This document shows positions 6,866-15,132 of a stretch of 64,000 nt of DNA, one piece after another. The notes under the pieces were generated by a model that saw only the letters and a program-made list of their open reading frames with translations, searched no databases and was not told the origin of the DNA. Source of the DNA: Gp6-AA40 sp036274155 (GTDB lineage: Bacteria > Acidobacteriota > Vicinamibacteria > Vicinamibacterales > UBA2999); the NCBI GenBank assembly GCA_036274155.1, contig DASUGH010000196.1, positions 56,113 through 120,112 on the forward strand, in the 5' to 3' direction. Positions within the stretch are counted from its first letter, which is position 1. Every line of letters starts with the position of its first letter. The translations under genes were made by a program, and so were the position numbers.

Positions 6866-7682
6866 TCAGCTCGGACGGCGTCCACTCCTTGCCGGAGCGG
6901 AGCTTGACCACACGGCCATCCGGACCGATCACGGCGGTTCGGAGGTTGTGGATGATCTGTGACGGATCCTGTGCGTCGGTCTCGGTGTAGACGCCGAACT
7001 GCTGCCCGAACCGCTTGACCTCCTCCGGATTGCCCGTGAGGAAGGACCACACCGCCGGGTCGGCGCCGAAATGGCGGGCGTGCGCTTTGAGGACGGGAGG
7101 CCGGTCGTAGGCGGGATCGAGGGTCACCGTCAGCAGCCGCACATCGGCCAGGGCGCGATCCGCCTGAATCGCCTTTTGAACCTGCGCGAACTGGCGGTTC
7201 ATTCGCGGGCAGAAGTCGGGAATCGGGCAGCGGGTGTAGACGAACGTCAGGGCGATGCGGTGCCCGCGCAGCGAGGCGATCGGCCGCGATGCCCCGTCCT
7301 GATCGACGAGCGCCTCGTCGGCGATGAGCTCGCCTTCGCGGATTTCGGCGGGCGCGCCCGAGGGCGCCGGCGCGGCGACCGCCTCGTGCCCCGTCCTGGT
7401 CAAGGTGGTCAGGTGCGCGCCGGTGTCCCAGACGACGAGCGTGGCGGTGACCAGATCGCCAGGTTCCCTGCCCTCGAGGAGCGCCGCATCCTGCACCGTG
7501 AACGGCATTGTCATGCCCATCATGAGCCCTTTGATCTCCTCGTGACGGATCGTGACCTCGCGCCGCTCAGGCGCGATTGCGAGAATCTGGCCCTTCAACT
7601 CGTACTGCTTTTCTGGCGGAGCGTTCCGGCAGGCGGCGCCCGCCGCCAGGACAGCCAGCAGCAGAACAACACAGCGGACCAT
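6828..7682 (-). CDS. Sco1/SenC copper chaperone with N-terminal CusF-like domain (lipoprotein)
   Basis: A 284-residue protein with a signal peptide and a weak lipobox ending in C18. Residues of about 28-95 form a copper-binding CusF-like domain (GLMMGMTMPFTV, a methionine-rich site). Residues 115-280 are a Sco1 thioredoxin-fold domain with copper ligands C152 and C158 in TRCPIPDFCP and distal H245 in IIHNLRTAVI. The spacing is C-x5-C rather than the usual C-x3-C. Sco proteins deliver copper to the CuA site of cytochrome oxidase or act as thiol reductases. The gene begins next to a TACATT box six bases upstream and overlaps the transglutaminase-like gene downstream. Confidence 0.9.
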   Translation of the reverse strand: MVRCVVLLLAVLAAGAACRNAPPEKQYELKGQILAIAPERREVTIRHEEIKGLMMGMTMPFTVQDAALLEGREPGDLVTATLVVWDTGAHLTTLTRTGHEAVAAPAPSGAPAEIREGELIADEALVDQDGASRPIASLRGHRIALTFVYTRCPIPDFCPRMNRQFAQVQKAIQADRALADVRLLTVTLDPAYDRPPVLKAHARHFGADPAVWSFLTGNPEEVKRFGQQFGVYTETDAQDPSQIIHNLRTAVIGPDGRVVKLRSGKEWTPSELIADLKATPAAAN

Positions 7683-7688
7683 CCGTCC

Positions 7689-7694
7689 AATGTA
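7689..7694 (-). promoter_or_regulatory. -10 hexamer TACATT of a probable leaderless transcript
   Basis: On the minus strand TACATT is followed by exactly six bases and then the ATG at 7682. No ribosome-binding site is visible. Confidence 0.5.
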
Positions 7695-7732
7695 GCATTT
7701 CTACGCCCGCTCTCAGGTCAGCAGACCACGAA

Positions 7733-7749
7733 GGTGCCCCGGGGGCACC
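7733..7749. promoter_or_regulatory. Perfect palindrome just upstream of the ABC ATPase start
   Basis: GGTGCCCC and GGGGCACC (8-bp stem, one central base) end six bases before the ATG at 7755, where a ribosome-binding site would lie. It may sequester translation initiation, or bind a regulator of the exporter operon; alternatively initiation uses the GTG at 7767. Confidence 0.4.
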
Positions 7750-7754
7750 GCGGA

Positions 7755-8735
7755 ATGGACGGTAACGTGAACACGGCGCTCCATCTGAAAAGCCTGATCA
7801 AGACCTTCGGTGAGACCGTCGCCGTGCGCGACATGGATCTCGTGGTCCCGGCCGGCGCGCTGTATGGCGTCATCGGGCCGAACGGCGCCGGCAAGACGAC
7901 CTGCATCCGCATGATCATGTCGATCCTCTTTCCGGATTCCGGCGAGCTGACGGTGCTCGGGCGTCCGTCGGCGCTCGAGGCGAAGGATCGGATCGGCTAT
8001 CTACCGGAAGAGCGTGGCGTGTACCGGAAGATGCGCGTCGAGGCTTTTCTCGTCTACATCGGCCGGCTCAAGGGGCTCACGGCGGACGAGGCGGCGCGCC
8101 GCGGAAAGGCGCTGCTCGAGCGCGTCGGTCTTCCCGGCGTGGAGCGGAAGCGGTGCGAGGACCTGTCGAAGGGCATGCTCCAGCGGGTGCAGATCGCGGC
8201 GGCGATCATCCATCGTCCCGATCTGCTGATTCTCGACGAGCCGTTCAGCGGGCTCGACCCGGTCAGCGTGCGCCTGCTGCGCGAGGTCGTCCTCGACGAG
8301 CATCGCCGCGGCGCGACCATCCTGTTCTCGACGCACGTGATGTCGCACGCCGAGGAGATCTGCCAGCACGTGGTGATGATCCATCGCGGTCGCAAGGTCC
8401 TCGACGAGCCGATGTCGAGGCTCCGGCGGCGGTTCGACCCGCGCATCGTCCGCGTCGAGCCGCTCGACGTCGATGACGATGTGCCGTCGCGGCTCGCGCT
8501 TCCAGCGGTGGAGCGCATCACTCGCAAGGCCGCCGGCTATGAGGTCCTTCTTCGCGAAGGAGCCGACTCGGCGGCGTTCATGCGGGCGGCAGTCGAGCGC
8601 CTTCCTGTCGCCCGTCTGGAGCTGTCGCGGCTGACGCTCGAGGACATCTTCGTGCGCGTCGTGTCGGACGGTGAGGCCGAGGACGCCGCCCTTCGAGCGA
8701 GCCTTCACGTCGACGACGAGGGGGTGACGGCTTGA
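7755..8735 (+). CDS. ABC transporter ATP-binding protein (NatA type)
   Basis: A 326-residue ATPase: Walker A GPNGAGKT at 41-48, a variant signature DLSKGMLQR (instead of LSGGQ) near 137-144, Walker B LLILDEPFSGLDP near 157-169, and the switch histidine in LFSTHVMSH. The C-terminal 90 residues are the DUF4162-like domain common to ATPases of exporters of the NatA family. It overlaps the permease gene by four bases (start TTG within the stop), so both subunits are made together. It may export ions, small molecules or peptides; the substrate cannot be told from sequence. An alternative start is the GTG at 7767. Confidence 0.92.
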   Translation: MDGNVNTALHLKSLIKTFGETVAVRDMDLVVPAGALYGVIGPNGAGKTTCIRMIMSILFPDSGELTVLGRPSALEAKDRIGYLPEERGVYRKMRVEAFLVYIGRLKGLTADEAARRGKALLERVGLPGVERKRCEDLSKGMLQRVQIAAAIIHRPDLLILDEPFSGLDPVSVRLLREVVLDEHRRGATILFSTHVMSHAEEICQHVVMIHRGRKVLDEPMSRLRRRFDPRIVRVEPLDVDDDVPSRLALPAVERITRKAAGYEVLLREGADSAAFMRAAVERLPVARLELSRLTLEDIFVRVVSDGEAEDAALRASLHVDDEGVTA

Positions 8736-10090
8736 AGAAGATCGCGCTGATCGCGGTCCGTGAGTTCGTGACCGCGGTCACGAACCGCGGGTTCATCATC
8801 GGCCTGCTCCTCGTGCCGGTGCTCGGCGGTCTCCTGCTCATCGCGTTGCCGCGGATCTTCAACCCCGGACGGCTGGAGGTGCGCGGCGAGGTGGCGATCG
8901 TCGACACGACCGGAGTCGTGATGAACGATATCCGGACAGCGCTCGCTCCGGAGACCATTACTGCCAGGCGCGATGCCGGGGCGCGCGAGGTCCTCGCCAG
9001 CGCCCCGGAGGCGGCCCGCCAGGTTCGAGGGGGCAATCAGGCGATCGCCAACCTGATGGGCCCGCTGCTGAATCTCGATCTCTTCGAGCACGCGGCACCA
9101 GCCGACATCCAGGAAGAGAAGCGCTGGCTCAGCGCCGAATCGTCACCCCGGCGCCTGGCCGTGGTGGTGATTCACGCCGACGCGGTGATCCCTACCGAGG
9201 ACGCGCAGCTTGGTACGTACGACTTGTACGTGGCCCCCAACGTCGATCCGCGAGTTGAAGACGTCATCCAGGACGGGCTGCGCGATGCGCTCGTCACTGC
9301 ACGCGTTCGCGCGCAGCACCTCGAGCGTGAGCGGGTCGAGGCGCTGCTGCGCGTCCCGCGCGCCCGTGGGATCGTGGTGGCCAGCGGCGAGGAGCGGAAA
9401 TCGCTTCGCGGCTTCGACATCCTGCTGCCGATGACGCTGGCCGGTCTGCTCCTGTTCGGCACGATGATGGGCGGTCAGGCGCTGCTGACGTCGACCATCG
9501 AAGAGAAGTCGAGCCGGGTCATCGAGGTGCTGTTGTCAGCCGTATCGCCGCTCGAGTTCATGGCCGGCAAGATCCTGGGGCACCTGTCCGTGAGCCTGCT
9601 GGTGCTGGCGGTCTACACTGGCCTCGGCGTTCTCTCACTCGTGGCGTTTGCCGTCATCGGCCTGCTCGACCCCTGGCTGATCGTCTACCTGCTGGCGTTC
9701 TTTCTGGCGACGTTCGTCCTGTTCGGCGCGGTCTTCGCCTCCGCCGGCGCCGCGGTCAACGACCTGAAGGAAGCACAGGCGCTGATGGGACCGATCATGC
9801 TCATGATCATGGGGCCCTGGGTGCTCGCGTTTCCGATCGCCCGCACTCCCGATTCGACGCTCGCCGTCGTGCTCAGCTTCGTCCCGCCGATCAACGCCTT
9901 CGTGATGATGGTGCGGCTCGGATCGAGAACGCCGCCGCCGACCTGGCAGGCGCTCCTCTCCCTCGGCATCGCCTGCGCCACCGCGTCTGCCGCCGTCTGG
10001 GCGGCGGCGAAGATCTTCCGGATCGGCCTGTTGATGTACGGCAAGCCGCCGAACTTCAGGACGCTCGTCCGGTGGGTGAGGGCGGCGTGA
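8732..10090 (+). CDS. ABC transporter permease (NatB/YhaP type)
   Basis: A 452-residue permease of the ABC2 type: one N-terminal transmembrane helix (residues of about 18-40), a large extracytoplasmic domain up to about residue 225, then a cluster of five or six membrane helices (LPMTLAGLLLFGTMMGG onward). The signature EEKSSRVIEVLLSAVSPLEFMAGKI is typical of NatB-like permeases. Translation starts at a TTG that overlaps the ATPase stop; a GAGGGGG lies just upstream. It pairs with the preceding ATPase to form the exporter. Confidence 0.9.
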   Translation: MKKIALIAVREFVTAVTNRGFIIGLLLVPVLGGLLLIALPRIFNPGRLEVRGEVAIVDTTGVVMNDIRTALAPETITARRDAGAREVLASAPEAARQVRGGNQAIANLMGPLLNLDLFEHAAPADIQEEKRWLSAESSPRRLAVVVIHADAVIPTEDAQLGTYDLYVAPNVDPRVEDVIQDGLRDALVTARVRAQHLERERVEALLRVPRARGIVVASGEERKSLRGFDILLPMTLAGLLLFGTMMGGQALLTSTIEEKSSRVIEVLLSAVSPLEFMAGKILGHLSVSLLVLAVYTGLGVLSLVAFAVIGLLDPWLIVYLLAFFLATFVLFGAVFASAGAAVNDLKEAQALMGPIMLMIMGPWVLAFPIARTPDSTLAVVLSFVPPINAFVMMVRLGSRTPPPTWQALLSLGIACATASAAVWAAAKIFRIGLLMYGKPPNFRTLVRWVRAA

Positions 10091-10103
10091 CAGGCCCTCG
10101 GAA

Positions 10104-10823
10104 ATGAGCATCTGGGTGGGCACCTCCGGCTACAACTATCCGGAATGGAAAGGAAACTTCTATCCGCCGACGATCCCGGCGGCGAAGATGCTCCCCTACT
10201 ACGCAGAGCGGTTTCCGACGGTCGAGATCAACTACACGTTCTATCGCATGCCCACTGAGAAGATCGTGGCCGGCTGGAGCGCTGCGACGCCGGATCGCTT
10301 CGCGCTGACCCTCAAGGCGCCGCGCCGGATCACGCACGACGCACGGCTGCGCGACTGCGCCGATCTGGTTCGCCAGTTCCTCGAGATCGCCGCCACGCTC
10401 GGGCCCAAGCTCGGCGCGCTGCTCTTTCAGCTCCCGCCCTCGATGAAGAAGGACCTCGGGCGGCTCGACGCTTTTCTCGACACGTTTCCCCCGCGCGTCC
10501 GCGCGGCGTTCGAGTTCCGTCACGACTCGTGGTTCGATGAGGAGGTCTACTCGAGGCTGCGCGCGAGAAACCTTGCCTTGTGCATCGCCGACAGCGAGGC
10601 GTTGTCGGCCCCGGTCGAGGTCACGGCCGATCACGCCTATTTCCGTCTCCGGGACGAGGGCTACACCGCCGACGACATCGCGAAGTGGGCCGGCGTGATT
10701 CGTGAGAAGACGTCAGGCTGTCGCGATGTCTTCGTCTACTTCAAACACGAGGAGCAGGGGAAGGGACCGGAGTTCGGGCAGATGCTGATTGAGCGCCTCG
10801 GCGCCTCTGCCAGGCCGACCTGA
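10104..10823 (+). CDS. DUF72 family protein (YecE-like TIM barrel)
   Basis: A 239-residue protein that begins MSIWVGTSGYNYPEWKGNFY and contains VEINYTFYRMP, FALTLKAPRRITH, LLFQLPPS and AFEFRHDSWF, the characteristic blocks of the DUF72/YecE family. The fold is a TIM barrel and the biochemical function is unknown. It starts 13 bases after the exporter permease and may be co-transcribed. Its TGA stop lies in the loop of a perfect hairpin. Confidence 0.9.
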   Translation: MSIWVGTSGYNYPEWKGNFYPPTIPAAKMLPYYAERFPTVEINYTFYRMPTEKIVAGWSAATPDRFALTLKAPRRITHDARLRDCADLVRQFLEIAATLGPKLGALLFQLPPSMKKDLGRLDAFLDTFPPRVRAAFEFRHDSWFDEEVYSRLRARNLALCIADSEALSAPVEVTADHAYFRLRDEGYTADDIAKWAGVIREKTSGCRDVFVYFKHEEQGKGPEFGQMLIERLGASARPT

Positions 10824-10831
10824 CGGTCGGC
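10814..10831. terminator. Hairpin over the DUF72 stop codon, between convergent genes
   Basis: GCCGACC (10814-10820), loop TGAC that contains the stop codon, then GGTCGGC (10825-10831). No T-run follows. The sequence closely resembles the hairpin at 37368-37389, so it may be a REP-like element that also ends transcription. Confidence 0.5.
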
Positions 10832-10862
10832 TCTGGGACAGCCTGAAGGCCCGCTCACCGAA

Positions 10863-13292
10863 TCAGTCGTCGGCGCCGTGTTCGGGCGTAAACCGGTAGA
10901 ACGCGCCGATCGATTCCACCGTGTCGCGGATGACCTTCATCCCCCGCGTCTGGACGTCGGGAGTCAGCGCGATGGCGGTCCCGGGCTCGGCTCCGCTGCC
11001 GAGCGCGAAGGCGAGCTCGCGCATGTTGATCGCGTCGAACACGTAATAGCGGGTGCCGCCGTCGAGCAGCGCTCCATACACGGCCCCGTAGCTGGCCGCC
11101 ACCATGCGATCCCGGTTGCCGGCCGGAGGTGCGTGGAGCGGCCGGGCGAGTGACTCGCCGAAAAAGGGTGCCGGCGCATGTACCTGGTGACCGAGCAGCT
11201 GGTAGAGCGTCGGCGTCAGATCCGTCGTGTAGGTCGCGCGCGTCTCGTCCCACGCCCAGCCGGCTCGCAGCGCTGGCGGCACGTGCACGATCAGCGGCAC
11301 CCTGACGATCTCGGGATGGAGCGAGTAGGCGTGTCCCATCCGTCCCTCCTCGCCGAGCGAGTCGCCGTGGTCGGCCGTCACCACGATGATGCTCTGGTCG
11401 TAAAGGCCGCTGGCTTTGAGGTCGTGCAGGAAGGTTCCGAGGCACGCGTCGAGTCGTGCCACCCGCGACGCCACCGGCGCGTAGAAACGGCCGTAGTCAC
11501 GGCCATCGACGGCTGCCGCTCCCTCCCGCGTGATCGCCGAGATGTGAATGTCCTGCGGGAGCGCATAGACGAAAACAGGCGCCGCATCCTCGGCACGGGC
11601 CGCCAGGCGGGCGCGAATCTCGTCCATCGTTCGGCAGGCGCGGAAGTCCTTCACGGCCACGCCCTGGTCGAGCGGCTGGCGATCCGCGGAGGCAGGGAGG
11701 ATCGCCTGCATGATGTTGTCCATGCCGATCCACTGCGCATAGCGCTCGTGCTCGAGCAGCTTGGCAAGGCTGTTCATCGGCGCGAACGGCGTGACGTATT
11801 GCTTGTGCAGAATCGGACCTCCCACCCACAAGGCCGGGACCGAGAGTCCGGTGGCGCCGTACTGGGTGAACGCGTTCCGGAATACGAGACTGTCGTGTGC
11901 CAGCTCGGCGATCGCCGGGGTGAACGTCACGGCAGGGTTGTAGGGCGCCACGTAATCGCGCCGCAGGCTGTCGATGACGAAGACGAACACGTGCGGTCGT
12001 GTGACGGCCGGCTCGGCGACGAGCGGCGAAAGCTCGACGTCGATCGGATCGACGCGAACGTCGCGCGGCACGTTGGTCTGTTCCAGCAGCAGCCGGACGA
12101 AGTCGGACACACCCGCCGACTGCGGTGCACGGTCGAGCGCGGCAGTCAGCCACCGGGCCGATGCGCCCTGCTGTGGCGACGCCTGCAACGGAACTCCTGA
12201 CGACTGCAGCGCCACGTGAAGGCCGAGCAGCAGCGGCGCGGCGGCAAACGAAAGGAGTGCGCCTCCCGACGCAAACCGGGCGCTCAGAATCGTCGCCCCG
12301 GCCAGGGCGAGCAGCCAGGTCGAGACGACGCCCGTACGGAGGAGCACGAAGTTCCAGTCGGCCTGTCGGCTCGCCGCCGTGGTAGCGGCGCCAAGGACGG
12401 CGAGCGCCGCGATCCACAATCCGAATCCCCACCAGCGAGACGTGATCCCCGGGGCCAGTGTGCGCATGGCGCTCACGACCCCGTCGTCAGACGACGCTCT
12501 CGAGGCGGTAGACCTGGCCGACAATGCGCAGGCGAGTGAGATGCCGAGACCGAGCGCGATCGCCATCCCGGTTCGTCCTCCCACCGAGATCGAGGCGAGG
12601 ACGACGACGAAGAGGTATGACGAGAGGGCCGCGGCCAGGCCGACTGTGGTCAGAACCAGCTCCATGGCGGCCGGCCAGGGCGACAGCGCCGCCATTGCCC
12701 TGATGACCGCCAGGATCAGGAATGCCGTGCCGCCCAGAAGCAGGTGGAGTCTCACGCTGGTCAGCGCGTCGGCTGGTGCCACAGCCGTCAGTGCACCTGG
12801 CCATGCGGTCGGCAACAGATCGACGGCGACGAGTCCGGCGGCGGCCAGCAGACACGCGGCGAGGTCGGCGCCCGAGCGATTGCTCGCCTGAGCCGGTCGA
12901 TCGTGCACCATCGCCCGCAGTTCCGCTGCGGCGATCACGAGCAGGCACAGCACCCCGGCGCCCACCACCAGGAGCGCGGATGACGTGGTCTTCAGGTCGG
13001 TGAGCGGTGCGCGGAATTCGAGGAACGCGCTCGCCAGAATCCAGATCGACGCCGCGCCGCAAACGACCGCCCTTCGGCCGCGTGTGGAGCTCCTCCACCG
13101 CGTCGCGATCCACAAGGCGAGCAGGAGAAGGCCGATCGGGGTGTGCCAGTCGGCGAAATGGGCCAGAGGGGCCAACAGCCGCGGTGCGAGGAACTGTTCC
13201 TGCACGAATGCCTGCGACGCCAGCGCTCCGTAGAGGCCGGTGACCGTCCAGTACAAGACCGCCAGGAAGAACGTCAGCCCGCTGGCGCTCAT
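10863..13292 (-). CDS. Membrane-anchored sulfatase/alkaline-phosphatase-fold enzyme
   Basis: An 809-residue protein. The first about 390 residues are a polytopic membrane domain with roughly ten hydrophobic helices; the rest is an extracytoplasmic alkaline-phosphatase-superfamily domain with metal-ligand blocks FVIDSLRRDYV and VTADHGDSLGEEGRMGH. No canonical C/S-x-P-x-R sulfatase motif is seen; the nucleophile may be the Thr or Ser of GATGLSVPAL, as in phosphoethanolamine- or glycerophosphate-transferase relatives. The ATG at 13292 overlaps the TPR gene stop (ATGA). It is last in the seven-gene operon and probably decorates the glycan made by the upstream synthase with a phospho- or sulfo-group. 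Confidence 0.8.
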   Translation of the reverse strand: MSASGLTFFLAVLYWTVTGLYGALASQAFVQEQFLAPRLLAPLAHFADWHTPIGLLLLALWIATRWRSSTRGRRAVVCGAASIWILASAFLEFRAPLTDLKTTSSALLVVGAGVLCLLVIAAAELRAMVHDRPAQASNRSGADLAACLLAAAGLVAVDLLPTAWPGALTAVAPADALTSVRLHLLLGGTAFLILAVIRAMAALSPWPAAMELVLTTVGLAAALSSYLFVVVLASISVGGRTGMAIALGLGISLACALSARSTASRASSDDGVVSAMRTLAPGITSRWWGFGLWIAALAVLGAATTAASRQADWNFVLLRTGVVSTWLLALAGATILSARFASGGALLSFAAAPLLLGLHVALQSSGVPLQASPQQGASARWLTAALDRAPQSAGVSDFVRLLLEQTNVPRDVRVDPIDVELSPLVAEPAVTRPHVFVFVIDSLRRDYVAPYNPAVTFTPAIAELAHDSLVFRNAFTQYGATGLSVPALWVGGPILHKQYVTPFAPMNSLAKLLEHERYAQWIGMDNIMQAILPASADRQPLDQGVAVKDFRACRTMDEIRARLAARAEDAAPVFVYALPQDIHISAITREGAAAVDGRDYGRFYAPVASRVARLDACLGTFLHDLKASGLYDQSIIVVTADHGDSLGEEGRMGHAYSLHPEIVRVPLIVHVPPALRAGWAWDETRATYTTDLTPTLYQLLGHQVHAPAPFFGESLARPLHAPPAGNRDRMVAASYGAVYGALLDGGTRYYVFDAINMRELAFALGSGAEPGTAIALTPDVQTRGMKVIRDTVESIGAFYRFTPEHGADD

Positions 13293-13963
13293 GGTTGTCC
13301 GGCGCCGGTTCGTTCGAGCCACACGGCAACCTCGTCGCGACGCCCTGGCGAGAGCTCGAGGAACCGTTCGAAGCGGCTTCGTGCTTCTGCGATGTGTCCG
13401 TCGGCGAACTCACGGATACCCAGTAGCAGGTGGATGTCGGGGTAGAGCGGCGCGACGGTCAGCGCCCGCTCCAGCATGCGCCTGGCGTCGGCGGCACGCT
13501 CTGCGGCGTTGTACACGCGACCGAGGTACAAGAGTGCGTCGGGATTGTCCGGGTCGACCTGAACGCAGCGTTCGTATGCGTCGAGCGTCCGCGCAGGGTC
13601 CCTGGTGGCGTCGTACGCCTGCGCAAGCATTGGACAGGCGTCGGCCGGCGTGGGCGAGGTGCGGAACACGCCCTCCCAGGCGCGGGCTTCCTCGGACGCG
13701 TCGCCGAGCTCGTGGCGGATTCGTGCGAGACGATCGAAGTAGATGGCCTGTGAGGGCAGTGCCGCGGTGAGGCGCTCGGTTGGCGGCAGCGCGTCGCGGT
13801 AGCGGCCAGCGGAGAACGCGCTCTGGCTGGCATCGATGTCCTGCAGTATCGCGGGACTGACTGCGGCCGCGGCGTGAGCGGGAACAGCACCGGCCAGCAG
13901 CCACCGGTGGTAGGCCGCGAGCAGGACGACCGCTGCCGCGAGCCTCAGGAGCGGGCCACCCAT
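13289..13963 (-). CDS. TPR-repeat protein with N-terminal membrane anchor
   Basis: A 224-residue protein: a hydrophobic anchor (LLRLAAAVVLLAAYHRWLLA), then several tetratricopeptide repeats (for example YERCVQVDPDNPDALLYLGRV and LERALTVAPLYPDIHLLLG). The ATG at 13963 overlaps the stop of the YaiO-like gene (TGATG) and its own stop overlaps the next start. In glycan export systems such periplasmic TPR proteins bridge the synthase and the outer-membrane pore; that role is inferred from the operon. Confidence 0.8.
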   Translation of the reverse strand: MGGPLLRLAAAVVLLAAYHRWLLAGAVPAHAAAAVSPAILQDIDASQSAFSAGRYRDALPPTERLTAALPSQAIYFDRLARIRHELGDASEEARAWEGVFRTSPTPADACPMLAQAYDATRDPARTLDAYERCVQVDPDNPDALLYLGRVYNAAERAADARRMLERALTVAPLYPDIHLLLGIREFADGHIAEARSRFERFLELSPGRRDEVAVWLERTGAGQP

Positions 13964-15132
13964 CAGAAGCGATAGGCCGCGCCGAGCGACAGCGTCGTCT
14001 GCCAGAGCGGAGCTCGCAGCGTGCGCTCCTGACGGCTGCTGCTCAGGGTGACCAGCACCCGCGTGCGCGGCGACACGGCGACATCGGCCTGCCCCTTCAC
14101 GGTGTTCGAGTGGAGCGTGGCGGCGTCGCCGGCCGTTCGCGGCTCGTCCCGGCTGAAGCCCTGGCTGACGCTCAGACCGATGAAGCTCTTGCCGTCGCCG
14201 CCGAGATGTCGCCGCGACTCGCCGTGAAACGACCATGAGTCTGACGGGTCCGACGGAACGTAGTAGACGCGGCCGATGACCGACCACTGTCCGACGTACT
14301 GCGTCGCCGTGGCGACGTAGATCGAGACCGGGTCGGCGAACTGCAGCCGCCGGTACCCGCCCGAGACCTCGAGCCCGTGACCGACGTTCTGATAGAGATC
14401 GAACGCGGTTCGATAGCTCGGAAAGAGAGTGTTCCGGGTGCCGGCGCCGACGCCGATGAAGGCGTACGTGCCAGCGCGGAAGCTCGGGTAGGCCTCGACT
14501 TCGATCAGCTGGTCTCCGTAGCCGAACCGCCGAGCCTCGGTGCCTCTGAGGAGAACGGTGCCGAACGGCGTCTCACGTCCGAGCGATGCGGCGAACTCGT
14601 GCCACGGATCGCCATCATTGAAGGTGTCAGAGGTGTACCAGGTCGTGACCTGCCACGGCCGCTTCGAGCTCGCGTCCAGACGTTGGCGGATCAGCCTGGC
14701 CTGTGGATTGCCAGGATCGGTCGCCAGGATCTCCATCGAGAGGTCGCTCGCCTCCGCACGTCGCCCGGACCAGTATTCGACGTTCATCAGGGCGACCTGG
14801 GCATCCTGGTAGCGGGGCGCCTGCGCGAGCACGCGCTGCAGTTGCACGCGCGCCTCGTCGTACCGCTGTTCCCACGACAGGAGCAGCCCGTAGGTCAGAC
14901 GCACATCGACATCCCGTGGCGATTCGGCCAGCCGCTCTTCGAGCATCGCGAACGCCTCTGCGCTCCTGCCGCTCGAGGATGCCGCACGCGCGCGAGCGAT
15001 CAGGTCGTCCTGCGCGAAAACGGTCTGCGCGGCGAGCAGCACTGCTGCGGCTGCGATCAGGCTTCGCCCCGTCCTGCGCACGTGCCGTGCGACGGCCGCC
15101 CGCCCGGGTGATGCGCCCAAGGTCTTACACAT
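13963..15132 (-). CDS. YaiO-family outer-membrane beta-barrel protein with TPR N-terminus
   Basis: A 389-residue exported protein: signal peptide (ending near TVFAQ), TPR-like helices in residues of about 45-145, then a beta-rich barrel (LGRETPFGTVLLRGTEARRFGYGD, VSGGYRRLQFADPVSIYVA) finishing in the aromatic C-terminus LGAAYRF that is expected for BAM-inserted barrels. The start is the ATG at 15132, preceded by GAGGGGAG and overlapping the kinase stop by eight bases. In E. coli yaiO neighbours the glycosyltransferase gene yaiP, matching the GT2 two genes upstream here. It is the likely outer-membrane pore for the glycan. Confidence 0.82.
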   Translation of the reverse strand: MCKTLGASPGRAAVARHVRRTGRSLIAAAAVLLAAQTVFAQDDLIARARAASSSGRSAEAFAMLEERLAESPRDVDVRLTYGLLLSWEQRYDEARVQLQRVLAQAPRYQDAQVALMNVEYWSGRRAEASDLSMEILATDPGNPQARLIRQRLDASSKRPWQVTTWYTSDTFNDGDPWHEFAASLGRETPFGTVLLRGTEARRFGYGDQLIEVEAYPSFRAGTYAFIGVGAGTRNTLFPSYRTAFDLYQNVGHGLEVSGGYRRLQFADPVSIYVATATQYVGQWSVIGRVYYVPSDPSDSWSFHGESRRHLGGDGKSFIGLSVSQGFSRDEPRTAGDAATLHSNTVKGQADVAVSPRTRVLVTLSSSRQERTLRAPLWQTTLSLGAAYRF

